From the NCBI RefSeq assembly GCF_000143415.4, contig NW_003314294.1, forward strand, positions 531,473 to 595,472: a DNA stretch of 64,000 bases, in the 5' to 3' direction. Made by a program: the position numbers and the translations under genes. Positions 21,936 to 32,894 of this stretch are shown here, piece after piece. The DNA is from Selaginella moellendorffii (lineage: Eukaryota; Streptophyta; Lycopodiopsida; Selaginellales; Selaginellaceae). The first letter of the stretch is position 1; the number at the start of each line of letters is the position of its first letter. The notes below the pieces were generated by a model. The model was not told the origin of the DNA, ran no database searches, and was given only the letters and a program-made list of their open reading frames with translations.

Positions 21936-23369
21936 ATGGACAGCGATCTATGCTTGCAATTGCGAGCCGCTTTGCTGCGCCATCAAATCCCTCTCGAGCC
22001 AGTCCAGGCTCAAATCTCTTCCCAGCAGCATCACTCCCTCTTTGATCGCTCGCGGCTCGACTATCTCACCAGAATTCTGGAAGAAAACGATGAGGAGCTC
22101 CTCCTCCAGCTGCCACAACAACAGCAAACCTCTTACCAGGTACTGCTCCGCGAGCTCACGGAATGTCTCTCCCCCAATTCTTGTGCTAGCAGTTCCTTGT
22201 CAATGGACACCGCCTCTCCTCCTCATTTTCCCTCGCGCACCTCCACCGTCTCCTTCCACAGCTTGCTCATGGACTGCGCCCGAGCCGTAGCTGCCAACAA
22301 TTCCACCAAAGTCAATGAGCTCGTGAGAGAGATCAGAACTTTAGCCTCACATCAGTCGCGTCCGGTGGAGAAGGCCGCGCTCTACTTCACCAACGCGCTC
22401 GTCGCGAGGCTGGCCGGGTGTGGAGCTCGGATGTACGCCGCGATGCACCAGAACGTGACGAGGATGCAGAGTATCTCCATCCGGATGAATCTTCCCAGCC
22501 TCCGGGCCACGGAGCGCTTCGCCAACCAGATGATCCTCGATGCCTGCCGTGGTGCCAAGCGTGTCCATATCGTCGACTATGGGATCCTCTACGGCGACCA
22601 GTGGCCATCGCTCATCAAGGCGCTGTCCGAGAGAGCCGAGGGGCCGCCACTGTTCAAGATCACAGGCATTGACTTCCCGTCCCTTGTCAACCTCGAGAAA
22701 ACTGGAAACCGGCTGGTCGACTACGCAGAGTCGTGTGGGATGCACCTCGAGTTCCACTCCATCGCCACCGCGGCGTGGGAGTCAGCGCAGCCGCGATACC
22801 ATCTCTTCAGCGAGCTTCTCTTCGTCAACTGCCAGCTGAGGATGCGGCACATCCGCGAGGACGGGATCATCGACAGCCCCCGGAAGCTCTTCTTCGAGAA
22901 GATCCTCAGCTTCAAGCCTGTTATGTTTTTCCAGTCCGTGGTGCACGCTGACATCGGCTCTCCGTTTTTCATCCACCGCTTCGACGGGGCCTGGAGGAGC
23001 TTCCTGGCGAGGCTGGAGTCGTTCGAGGAGACGATGAAGCTCGGATTGATCGACCAGTCGCAGCTCGACTTCATGGATAAGTTCATCGAGAAGTGCGCCA
23101 TGGGTGTCATTGCCTGTGACGGGCAGAACCGTGTGGAGCGTATCTCCTCGTACAAAACCTGGGATCGCCTGGCTCGGAAAGGCCAGTTCGGACAGCTTCC
23201 AGTCAGCAAACGAGCGCTCGAGATGGTCATGTCCGTTTGGAGCGGACACGAGAACTTCACGTACGGAATGGACGAGAACTGGCTGCTGCTTGGCTGGAAA
23301 GACGCAGTCTTGAATGCTTTGAGCGTCTGGGAGCCCATTGAGAAGCTACCGCGCTTCAAACACCAGTGA
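21936..23369 (+). CDS. GRAS-domain protein, 477 aa (LISCL-like, copy 1)
   Basis: Single-exon GRAS gene. After a glutamine-rich linker (LQLPQQQQTSY near residue 55), the GRAS domain spans about residues 108-470. It has LHRI (LLMDCARAVAANNST), VHIVDYGILYGDQWP for VHIID, LHRII (YAESCGMHLEF), RKLFFEKILSFKPVMFFQ in the PFYRE region and WLLLGWKDAVLNALSVW for SAW. GRAS proteins are plant nuclear regulators; no DELLA motif is present. The copies at 34827 and 39652 differ by only a few residues (for example KVNELV here versus DVHELV), so duplication was recent. The first ATG is used in all three. Downstream a fragment of the second GRAS type lies convergent. Confidence 0.92.
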   Translation: MDSDLCLQLRAALLRHQIPLEPVQAQISSQQHHSLFDRSRLDYLTRILEENDEELLLQLPQQQQTSYQVLLRELTECLSPNSCASSSLSMDTASPPHFPSRTSTVSFHSLLMDCARAVAANNSTKVNELVREIRTLASHQSRPVEKAALYFTNALVARLAGCGARMYAAMHQNVTRMQSISIRMNLPSLRATERFANQMILDACRGAKRVHIVDYGILYGDQWPSLIKALSERAEGPPLFKITGIDFPSLVNLEKTGNRLVDYAESCGMHLEFHSIATAAWESAQPRYHLFSELLFVNCQLRMRHIREDGIIDSPRKLFFEKILSFKPVMFFQSVVHADIGSPFFIHRFDGAWRSFLARLESFEETMKLGLIDQSQLDFMDKFIEKCAMGVIACDGQNRVERISSYKTWDRLARKGQFGQLPVSKRALEMVMSVWSGHENFTYGMDENWLLLGWKDAVLNALSVWEPIEKLPRFKHQ

Positions 23370-23459
23370 TCCACCCTGTACCTACATTCTTTCTCTAACT
23401 TCTTTGTTCCTGATCGTGTCCTTCCTGTAAGGAGACTATTTAAATGTCTTCAAAGAACA

Positions 23460-23825
23460 CTCAAGAGGCACTTACCTTGTCACGGAAGTTCTCAAGTCCA
23501 TCGCTATAGAACCTGAAACATACCAGCCACTTGTAGGACACGCTTTGGTCGTCAAGCACTCATCACGTAGAGCACTGTGTCCTTCCACCCCAGCAACATC
23601 CAGTTTCCATCTCTTCCGAAGCCGAAGTACGGGTTCCTGAAATTTCCACAAGCGCTCCTCTTCTCGCTTTGCCCGAGCATCCCAGACGCGATACGAGGCC
23701 GCTCTCTCCACTCGATCGAGCCCTTCGCACGCGACGATGTTCATGATATCTCTTGCGGCCACCTTTTGGATAAATCCGTGCTCTTCCGGCTTTCCTTCTG
23801 CCACCGCTTCAAAGTACTCGCTCGG
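23460..23825 (-). pseudogene. C-terminal fragment of the 41202-type GRAS gene
   Basis: On the minus strand it reads GFIQKVAARDIMNIVACEGL, then ERAASYRVWDARAKR, then the SAW region. About 60 nt (the segment with EEIYDKVRSACG) are missing compared with 41202-41560. Upstream coding sequence is absent: at about 23825 it joins the 3' end of an ABC1K gene. The identical junction occurs near 36757. Confidence 0.8.
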
Positions 23826-24133
23826 GCAAGTGTCAGGTGACTCGTCTGCTCGGAGATCGGGATCCCATGTCCACTGGCGATGGACCAGTGATAGATGGTC
23901 CAGTGGATCAAATAGTAGAAGCCCTAAATGTTGCATGGGAAGTAAATCGAATCAACTTATAAAACGAAAACAAGTCTTGGCCTTACGGTGGTCAATGCTG
24001 ATCTATCATGAAACTCGAACCTCTATAGCCATTCGCCACGCCTCTTCAGCCCGTTGGTCAAGAATAATTTTTAGAAATACTTCTAGGTTTTTAACCCCTA
24101 AACCTTGGCCACAAATAACTGGCGGATTTTGCA
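23826..24133 (+). pseudogene. ABC1K 3'-end scrap with flank
   Basis: Starts at gctcgggcaagtgtc (the LGQVSGD codons of ABC1K exon 18), carries CSEIGIPCPLAM with small deletions, then the common 3' flank and part of the intron-like repeat. Only about the last 25 codons of the gene are represented. Confidence 0.75.
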
Positions 24134-24269
24134 TGCTATAATCCCTCCAAAAGCTAACATCATTGCCATACCTACAAAATCAAATGTCATGTATGCAGCG
24201 CTGCTTCATGTGGGAATCCAGATCCTAAAAGCCTTTTTAATCTAAGTGAAGCTTGCCTGCTTTAAAAAC

Positions 24270-24430
24270 CTAAAAGAATAGTCTTGGCACATCTATGGGA
24301 GGACCTGAATTAGACGGAACGCTCTCGAGCTAAGCAACCAGGAGCAGCGCCGGTGGCTGCTTGAAAACTCTGCCATCATTGATTACTCAGGCTGACTCAG
24401 GGAACTGCTAGAATGCAAGACCTACGGAAT
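24270..24430 (+). pseudogene. HAD phosphatase 5' scrap
   Basis: Matches about 37190-37375: the codons for LSNxxQRxWLLENSAIIDYS are recognisable, with a stop in place of the second Trp of SGW. It ends at TYGM, where block R begins. A 140-bp stretch before it (24134-24270) shares words with 29660-29760 but holds no gene. Confidence 0.6.
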
Positions 24431-25105
24431 GGCACCACTTTGTGCGCGGGAATGGTGACTTGATACTCCGATTGCCTTTTAGACGTTAATGTCTTGTGTG
24501 AAGCTCCGGGGGCTTGTGATGGTGACGCTCTCCGTGCGTGCGAGGCTGACGGTCATGGTGGCCACCACAGCCATGCGCGACCACCACCACTGCGAGAAGA
24601 TAGCGCACTCCAAAGATGGACTGGTGACTATGAAATGGGCATCAGGTCATCTGTAGTTGTAGCTTTGAATACATTCTCCCTTCTGGTGTACTGGCGATTT
24701 GTAGAAATGGCAGGCCTGATGCTGCTCCTCAGTTTGATCGGGGCGAATCATGATCTTGAGTTTTGTTCATGCGCAGCGAAGGTGCCATTGCTAGCCCAGT
24801 GCTGAAGATAGATTCTCCATGGCCAATAGTCCTCCACTTTGCCAACTTATACTGGGATTTTGTATGGAGAGACGATGATTCAAGCCAACTTGAAGGGTGT
24901 GTTGAAGGGGTAGTTTTGACAATAAACATCTCTAACGTTTGGAACGGTGACAAGCAAGTTTAGATCTGGATAGAAAGTTTAGCATTCGAGCGTAGCAATA
25001 AGATCGATTTACAACAGCAAGTACGGAGGAAATTGTAAATAAAATTGAAGTGTCAACCTCATTTTCTTGATTTTCTTTTCATTTTTTCAATTTTTTTTTT
25101 CACAG
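24430..25105. repeat. Duplicated block R, second copy
   Basis: Nearly the same sequence as about 7610-8290, including both ends. It is followed, as there, by the ABC1K leader (ttgttctagtttccacagac). It carries small insertions (for example near 24497-24545) relative to the first copy. No coding potential is convincing. Confidence 0.7.
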
Positions 25106-25217
25106 AAAAAGGTTGTTCTAGTTTCCACAGACAATACGACTGTGACCAGTAAAACAAAAGCCACTAGGCCTAGGTATATAGAGACGAACCAACATGATAT
25201 TTCAAAGTGTTAATCAG

Positions 25218-25335
25218 GTAACTGGCGGTTATTTGGATTTTGCATGAAAAACAATGTTTGCACTTAACAATTGGTGGTGTAAAAATAATGTGCAATCACA
25301 TCATGTTTTTATTTCATATATTTCACATTTTCCAG
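25218..25335 (+). repeat. Intron-like repeat, second copy
   Basis: Starts gtaactggcggttatt and ends attttccag, in the leader of the intact ABC1K copy B. It matches 19663-19783 and is absent from the corresponding site of copy A. Confidence 0.65.
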
Positions 25336-25550
25336 GCTAGTATTTGTCAACTTTTAGAGTCAAGGTCTTTAATGATACTTCCAAGAAGCATGGTTGCTTT
25401 TGCGAGCGACGGAACCGTCAGATTTTGGAATCGTTGATTCTAATCGTACGACTGTGGCTCGGCGGAGCGGCCTTTTAAGCCGGCATTTTCGGACATGGCG
25501 ATCGCAGTGGTGGAGAGCGAGCTAGGGTTTTGGAGCGCGACACCGACCAA

Positions 25551-28500
25551 ATGGCGTGGGGGAGCGCTCTCTGGAGGCGCGTCAAGGTGTTCCGGGTAGC
25601 ATTGCAGGTCTTCTTGGATTACAGGGTGCGTATCTCTTGCTTTTCGAGAGCTTGCGAGTGATCCACCGGTCGAAAATTTCCAGGCCGCGCGCAAGAAGGC
25701 CGCTGGATTGCCCAAGGAGGATCAGAACCTGCTGTGGGATCGCATCCACCACAGGAATGCCGAGCGCATTTTGGCGGCGATCACCGAATTGGAGGGACTG
25801 TGGGTGAAATTTGGGCAGTATTTATCCACTCGAGCGGATGTTCTTCCGGAAGCTTACATCTCCATGTTTCGCCAGCTCCAAGACTCACTACCTCCTCGTC
25901 CCATTGCCGAGGCAACTTGCTTTCCTCATTTTTTATTTTTTTTGTTCTCTCTTTTATTGATCCTTCTCTTTCGCCAGGTATCCGCTACTATAGAAAAGCA
26001 ACTGGGAAAACCACTGGACGAGCTGTTCTTAGAGTTCGACCGGAAGCCTTTCGCTACTGCCTCAGTCAGTTTCTTTCGCCTTCGATTCTTTTTTCTTGTC
26101 TTGGAACTCAAGCTAACGTATTGCTTTTTCAACACAGATAGCGCAAGTTCATCGGGCGCGCATGAAGGACGGCCGTGATGTTGTAGTGAAAGTCCAACAT
26201 CAAGGCATTAAGGAGTGCGTTTTACAGGTTCTACATTTTAACACCTTTTAGAGGTATTTGTAGCGTAGAGACTTAATTCTCATGCCAGCCATTGATCGGG
26301 ATTCGCTTGTCCAGGACTTGTACAATGCACGAGTGATTGTTGAGTGGGTCGCATGGGCGGAGCCTGATTACGATTTCGGCCCTGTTCTGGACGAATGGTG
26401 CAGAGAAGTTCCCCAAGAGTTGAATTTCAACCAGGAAGCGGGTACGGACATTTCCATGCATTCTTTGTTTTTTATTTCCTTCATCTACTTCTACTTTTCT
26501 TCTTCTCCAGAAAACACCAAGAAAGTAGCACACAACCTCAAATCATGGACCAAAGACGGTACCATCAATATTGATTTTGTTGATGTGCTTCTACCTGAAG
26601 TTGTTCAGGTTCATGTCAAGCTTCTTGAAATCCAAGCTGCTGTAACTCGAGTTTTGTTGTTTGTTGTTAACAGTCAGCCGAGAAAGTCCTGATTCTCACG
26701 TACATGGATGGAGTTCACATAAATGATGTGGCTGGCCTTGATAGACTAGGCGTGGACAAGCAAGCTGCTGTCGAAACTATCACCCGGGCATACGCTCACC
26801 AGATATACATCGACGGATTTTTTAATGCCGATCCTCATCCTGGCGAGTGAACTGAAACTAATTCCTAAAATGCTAACATCTTTTCGTGAACAGGGAATTT
26901 TCTAATAAGTACTCAACCACCTTTCCGACCAATTTTACTTGACTTCGGGCTCACAAAGTCCATCTCATTGCCTTTTAGGCAGTCACTGGCGAAGATGCTT
27001 CTTGCTGCTGCCGAGGTACGTCGAAAACAAAACAATGCGTGCTAATACTGCTTTGTGTAGGGAGATTATTCTGCTTTGTTGTCCGCATTTTCTGAGATGG
27101 GGCTTGTTCTGAAGCTGGACATGCCAGAAGAGGCGATGGAAATCACCAACTTTTTTTTCCGTCGTTCTTTCCCGGCTGAGGAATCTGTGGTAAGGTTGTT
27201 TTACGTATTTGGACTTTGAGAACATTGAAACTTGACAGGCCGAAATGAAAGAGCTCGTCAAAGATAACGATAAGCGCATCCAACGTTTAAAATCCAGGAT
27301 GGACAGTAAAGAGGCTCTTCGTACTCCAGTAAGTGGTCATGTTTCGAATATTGAAAGACCAATTTCCGTGACGCTTTCAGGTTTCTGCTTTCCCAACTGA
27401 CGCTGTGTTTTTCATGCGAGTCCTAGGCCTACTAAGGGGTAAAGCTCTTGTGACTTTCAGAAAGAGTGGAGAGTCATTAGGATGTTGCAGGACTCTCTTC
27501 GGTACTCGGTGCGAGAGTGGTTTATCTTGAGATCATGAAGCCATACGCAGAAGCAGTACTATATAGGTTTGTACTGTTTCTATTTGCTGTAGTTTGACAC
27601 GAAATTAATTGCAGTGGCGGTCGCTCTAATGGTGGGAACGAACTACCAATTTTTGATAGTCCATTGCATTCTCAGGCTGAGGTCAAGCTCCATCAACTTT
27701 TACGTGAGATGCACAAGCAACAACGGATACTTGGTGTTCAAGTAAGTTTTTTCTATACCAGTTTTAGTTTAGAACAATGTTTTCCAGGTTTGTGCGTACA
27801 AGGATGGAAAAGTTATCGTCGATACAGCGGCTGGTTACCTTGGAAAGTATGATCCTCGCCCGGTGCGTTGTGACAGTTTGTTTCTGGTGTTCTCCGCCAC
27901 AAAAGGAGTTACGGCGGCCTTGTTACACTGGCTTGCAGATCACGGGTGAGATTTTTGCGGTTATGCCACTAAGGCTGACATCATTTGTACTTCGTTTCCT
28001 AGAAAACTATCGCTGGCGGAAAAGATTTCCAGCATCTGGCCCGAGTTTGCGGAGAATCACAAGGACGCTTGCACAGTAACATTAAATCTTAGATTTTCCT
28101 TGTGAGTCTCATTTTCTGTATGACAGGTTGCACATGCCTTGAACCATACCTGTGGCCTACAAAATGCGCTGTATGATGTGCTAAGCAAGAATCCTCTGGC
28201 TATGTGCGATTGGAGTGAGATGCTAAAGCTCATTGCAGCCGCCAAACCAGAATCACCCCCTGGCCAAGATCAAATGTACCATGGTCGTTCTTTTGGATGG
28301 ATATGCGGTGGGATAGCTGAGGTACGACGTTTCTTTGACAGGCCTCGTGCAGTTTTACATTTCTTTTTCTTTACTTGCAGAAAGCAACCGGGAAAACATT
28401 CCAACAACTTATCGAAGAAGCGTTTGTTACACCGCTGAATGTTACTGGCGAGTTTTACGTCGGCATTCCTCCTGGTATAATGCAGACATTCTCTAGTCTA

Positions 28501-29280
28501 TGACATGCGTTATAAAACAAACGTTTCTTACTGGCAGGCGTGGAGGAGCGCCTCGCATCGCTCACTATGGATCCCGAGGAGCTCAAGAACATACCCGCGG
28601 CATCGCATCTCTCGACGCTGCAAGTAGGGTCGACTAGCGATGGCGTCGGACCAGCGTCACTCGAAGACTTCCTGACAAACGGATCGCCTCTGTCCTTGAG
28701 CTCGCTGCCAAGCCTTTTCAACATGCTCTTCATCAGGCGGGCAACCATCCCATCTGCAAACGGCCACTTCTCGGCCCGGGCACTGGCGCGCTTCTACGCG
28801 ATGCTTGCAAGTGGTGGACGCGTCCCCCCCGGCACGTCCTCGTCCAAGCCACCTCTCGGCAGCCACGCTCATCGACCGCACCTGGGAGGATCCTCGAGGA
28901 GCTTGTCATCAGACTTGAGTGGGGGCCAGATCCACTTCCAGGAAGAGGAAGACGCACCGGCAAAGATCTTCACCAGTGGTGACATCCACGACGCGTTTGT
29001 AGGGGGCGGGAGGTACAGCGGCCTGGTTGCTAGAGACGGCGAGAAGTTTGGGCTTGGGTTTTGGAAGCACAAGACTGCTGATACAGGGAGGAAGAAGATG
29101 GCATTTGGACACTCTGGGATTGGGGGCTCGTTTGGCTACTGCGACCCCGACAACGATTTCGCGATGGTGATCACGGTGAACAAGATGACGTTCGGGCAAG
29201 TGTCGGGTGATATCGTACGACTCGTCTGCTCGGAGATCGGGATCCCATGTCCACTGGCGATGGAGAGGCCTTCCCAGTGA
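25551..29280 (+). CDS. ABC1 atypical kinase/beta-lactamase-like fusion, about 912 aa (copy B)
   Basis: Same 18-exon layout as the gene at 8654, with intact phases as far as checked. The kinase motifs KFGQ, ATAS, VVVKVQ, DPHPGN and LLDFG are all kept. In the hydrolase half SATKG, the Tyr-His motif (YHGRSFGW) and GHSGIGGS are kept. The last exon (28538-29280) is shorter than in copy A: it lacks codons after IPAAS and a basic stretch (KRKKGSRITGK in copy A), both in frame. Intron 2 keeps the GC donor (25912). Intron 7 has also become GC-AG (gcgagt at 26843, gtgagt in copy A), a state shared with the truncated copy at 19975. This suggests the truncated copy and B are closest relatives. Substrate and location are unknown. 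Confidence 0.88.
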
Positions 29281-29832
29281 GAGATGGTCCATGTATTAAT
29301 TGGATCATATAGTAGAAACCTTAAACGTTGCATGGGAAGTAAATCGAGTCAACTTATAAAACGAAAACAAGTCTTGGCCTTACGGTGGTCAATGCTGATC
29401 TATCATGAAAACAACTTCCTCGAATACTTGTCCTCTATAGCCGCCTCTTCAGCCCTTGACTAGAAAACCACCTTCGCTCCAATTAATTTGTGGTCAAGAA
29501 TATTTTTTAAAGATATTTCTAGGTTTTTAACCCCCAAACCTTGGCGGTTATTTGGATTTTGCATGAAAAACAATGTTTGCAAGTGTAAAAATAATGTGCA
29601 ATCACATAATGTTTTTATTTCATATATTTCACATTTTTTTCCAGGCCGCGTAGAACCTCCTTCCAAAACCTGCCATCGTTGCTATACCTACAAAATCAAG
29701 TGTCATGTATGCTTCATGTGGGAATGCAGATCAGCTACTCTCCTAAAAACCTTTTCAATCTAAGTGAAGCTTGCCTATTCTGTTGCTTTCATAACCTAAA
29801 AGAATAGTCTTGACCGCACATCTAAGGGTTTC
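29281..29832 (+). other. ABC1K 3' flank plus repeat and a zinc-finger-like scrap
   Basis: Contains the common ABC1K 3' flank (to about 29540) and the repeat 29543-29644 ending ttttttccag. After that comes a short frame reading PPSKTCHRCYTYKIKCHVCF. The TCHRC start resembles CDCA7-type zinc-finger regions, but it is too short to name. The 5' end of HAD copy 2 follows. Confidence 0.4.
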
Positions 29833-30715
29833 ATGGCGGCTTGGCAAGAGCGATGGGGCAGAAGCAGCGTACCGTTTCCATGGGAGGACCTGAATCTGCC
29901 GTCTATAGAGCTCTCCCTCGAGCTAAGCAACCACGAGCAGCGCTTGAAAAGTCTGCCATCATTGGTTACTCAGGCTGGCTCATGCAAGACCTACGGAATG
30001 GTGGTAGAGCACCTCTGCGCAAGGAATACGCTCCTGCCGCCGCAGGACGCTGTGCTCGAGGGGAGGATGACGGTTGCGCTGGATCTGGACAACACACTCA
30101 TCTCCTTCACGTCACTTCTCCGGCGGAGCCAGTGTGATTTCGAGGTGAGAGATGATGGCAGTCCAAGTGCATCAAGAAGCGACCGCATCTCGACGAGTTC
30201 CTGGACGCCCTGGCGTTGTTTGCCGAGGTTGTGCTATTCAGCTCGGCCCCCTACGCAGCTCGCGTTGTCAAGCAGCTGGATCCTCGTGGGACTCGCTTCC
30301 GGTACGTTCTTGGCCTGAGTGATTGCACGCTGTGGCACGACACCCGCCTCGGCAAGGAGGCGCATCTGGCAGGGACTTGCGCAAGGTTGTGCTGGTGGAC
30401 GACGACCCTGGCTTCTTTTGCCAACCTGGGAGTGGCAACGAGATTGTGAATGGGAAGTTCACTGGGCAGAGGAGCGACGACGGGCTTCTCAAGCTACTTC
30501 CTGTGTTGCAGTCTCTGGCACAGCTCGACGACGTGAGGCCTGCTGTGTGCACTTATCAGCAGCCTCAAGCACAAGGCAATAATAGTTCACTTGTTCTCGA
30601 TCTAAAAGCTTCAATGGTGTTGGTTTTCTACGTAGTTGTGAGAGGTCAAGCGCTGAAGAGGACGTGGCGAATGGCTGTAGAGGACAAGTATTCGAGGAAG
30701 TTGTTTTCACGTTAA
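29833..30715 (+). pseudogene. FCP1/SCP-like HAD phosphatase, broken copy 2
   Basis: The catalytic loop DLDNTLI is intact (near 30088). A one-base loss near 30157 (gtccaag where the 37 kb copy has gtcgcaag) shifts the frame, and a deletion near 30363 (the FKDLDIL codons) shifts it again. The N-terminus is also out of frame with the 37177 copy. The C-terminal part (DDDPGFF..., then LLKLLPVLQSLAQLDDVR) is open to the stop at 30715. It is not translatable as one protein. Confidence 0.8.
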
Positions 30716-30839
30716 GGTTTGGTGAAGTTGACGATTAGAATTAGTTGACCAGAACTAAGACTTGTATTCGTTTATAAGTTGACTCAATGCAACGTGGGGT
30801 TTCTTATTTGATCCATTTGATGCAGAAGGAAACAAACCC

Positions 30840-31046
30840 GGAAGCGGGTATATCAAAAAGGTGGCAGCAAGAGACATCATGACCATCGTCGCGTGTGAAG
30901 GGCTGGATCGAGTGGACACGTACCGCATCTGGGATGCTCGGGTGAAGCGAGCAGGCTTCGAAGGGGTGGCAGTGACGGAGGAGATTTACGAGAAAGTGAG
31001 TGGCTCCTGCACGAGCAGGCACAAAGAAGTTAAAGAAAGAATGTAG
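30840..31046 (+). pseudogene. GRAS C-terminal fragment (41202-gene type)
   Basis: Same fragment as at 19225 (VAARDIMTIVACEGLDRV, YRIWDARVKRAGFEG), again directly after the HAD copy. It ends with the same foreign tail (HKEVKERM) instead of the SAW motif. Confidence 0.75.
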
Positions 31047-31063
31047 CTGGTTATAGGCACAGG

Positions 31064-32292
31064 GTGGATGACTGGTGTTTGAAGCGCGCTAGCTTCTCAA
31101 TCGGCTTCCAGACGCTCAAAGCATTCAAAACTGCGTCTTTCTCGTCCATTCAGCAAGTCAAGTCCTCGCAAACGGACATGACCATCTCGAGCGCTTCCGA
31201 GCCAGGCGGTCCCAGGTTTTGCACGAGGAGATGCGCTCCACATAATGAACTTATCCATGAAGTCAAGCTGCGACTGGTCGATCAACCCGAGCTTCATCGT
31301 CTCCTCGAACGACTCCAGGAAGCTCCTCCAGGCCCTGTCGAAGCGGTGGATAAAAAATGGAGAGCTTATGTCAGCGTGCACCACGGACTGGAACAACATA
31401 ACAGGCTTGAAGCTGAGGATCTTCTCGAAGAAGAGCTTCCGGGGCTGTCGATGATCCCGTCCTCGCAGACGTGCCTCATCCAAAAGATGATATCTCGGCT
31501 GCGCTGACTCCCATGCCACGGTGGCGATGGAGTGCAACTCGAGGTGCATCCCACACGTAGTCGACCAGCCGGTTTCCTCGAGGTTGACACGGGACGGGAA
31601 GTTAATGCCGGTGATCTTGAATAGTGGCAGCCCCTCGGCTATCTCGGACAGCACCTTGATGAGCGACGGCCACTGATCGCCATAGAGGACCCCATAGTTA
31701 ATTATGTGGACGCGCTTGGCAGGATCATCTGGTTGGTGAAGCGCTCCATGGCCCGGAGGCTGGGAAGATTCATCCGGATGGAGATACTCTGCATCCTCGT
31801 CACGTCCTGGTGCATCGCAGCGTACATCCGAGCTCCACACCCGGACAGCCTTCTCCTCTGGACGCAACTGAGGTGAAGCTAAAGTTCTGATCTGTCTCAC
31901 GAGCTCATGGACTTGGGTAGAATTGTTGGCAGCCACGGCGGGCGCAGTCCATGAGCCTTAAGCTGTGGAAAGAGACGGTGGAGGTGCGGAGGAAGACAGG
32001 CGGCGTCCATGGACAAGGTACTGCTAGCACAAGAATTTGGGGAGAGATAAGGAGACAATTTCCGTGAGCTCGCAGAGCAGTACCTGGTAAGAGGTTTGCT
32101 GTTGTTGTGGCAACTTGAGGAGGAGCTCCAAGCCATCCTTTTCTTCAAGTATTCTGGTGAGATAGTCGAGCCGCGAGCAATCAAAGAGGGACTGCTGCTC
32201 CTGGGAAGAGATTTGAGCCTGGACTGACTCTAGGGGGATTTGATAGCGCACCAAAGCGGCTCGCAGTTGTAAGCATGGATTGCTGTCCATTT
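31064..32292 (-). pseudogene. Inverted GRAS pseudogene (21936-gene type)
   Basis: Begins at 32292 like the intact genes (MDSNPCLQLRAALVRYQIPL). It breaks first after KLPQQQQTSYQVLL and then repeatedly. VHIINYGVLYGDQWP (VHIID) and FMDKFI are recognisable. Missing pieces include ILDACRG before the VHIID region and the LFVNCQLRMR stretch; the C-terminal SAW region is garbled. Convergent with the fragment at 30840, it mirrors the 39652/41202 pair in inverted orientation. Confidence 0.85.
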
Positions 32293-32418
32293 GTACAGGA
32301 GTGGCCTTAGGTCGGTAATTTACACTTAATTTTAATGCAACTTTGAATATAGAATAAAGGGAAATTTGTTTTGGAGATGGCTACTTGGTGATCATTCGCT
32401 AATGTAAATTAAAATCTT

Positions 32419-32894
32419 TTAATCAAGATTAGTATTTGCATCAACAGATGACAAGTGTTTTCTTATTATGAGGATTTGTTCAAGGACGCTGAACCAGGCT
32501 TTGTCACTTATCTGTGACAAAAAGGCACACAAGATGAGCATCTCGCTCATCCTCTCTCTCACCAAGCAGCCATTTGTGACTATCTCATAAAAAATCCGAG
32601 GTATTCGATTGAAGTCCCTGGCCTGTGGAGCCTTGATGAGCATCATGTAGAAGGCTGCCTTTGGAAACACGGCCAAGTTCTTGAGCTTGGCACACATGGC
32701 CCTGACCTCCACCACCATACCTTTGGTTCATCAAGATCCTGTAAGTCATATGATCTGGCTAATGCTTCTCCTCCATCTCCTTGATCAAGCTCTCTGCCCT
32801 CTGGATGTTGTCACTCTCTAGAGACACCTTGGGCAACGAGCTTCCATTTCTTCCGCTTGATGGTGTTGTAAGGCCTGGTGTACATGTCGATGCC
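32419..32894 (-). pseudogene. P-class PPR pseudogene, 3' piece
   Basis: On the minus strand: MVVEVRAMCAKLKNLAVFPK, FYMMLIKAPQARDFNRIPRI, then FYEIVTNGCLVRERMSEMLI, continuous with helices typical of P-class PPR proteins. Upstream, toward 32894, the frame is lost. The piece stops at tgtcgatg, exactly where the inserted lectin fragment begins. The other half of the same pseudogene is at 34097. Confidence 0.75.
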
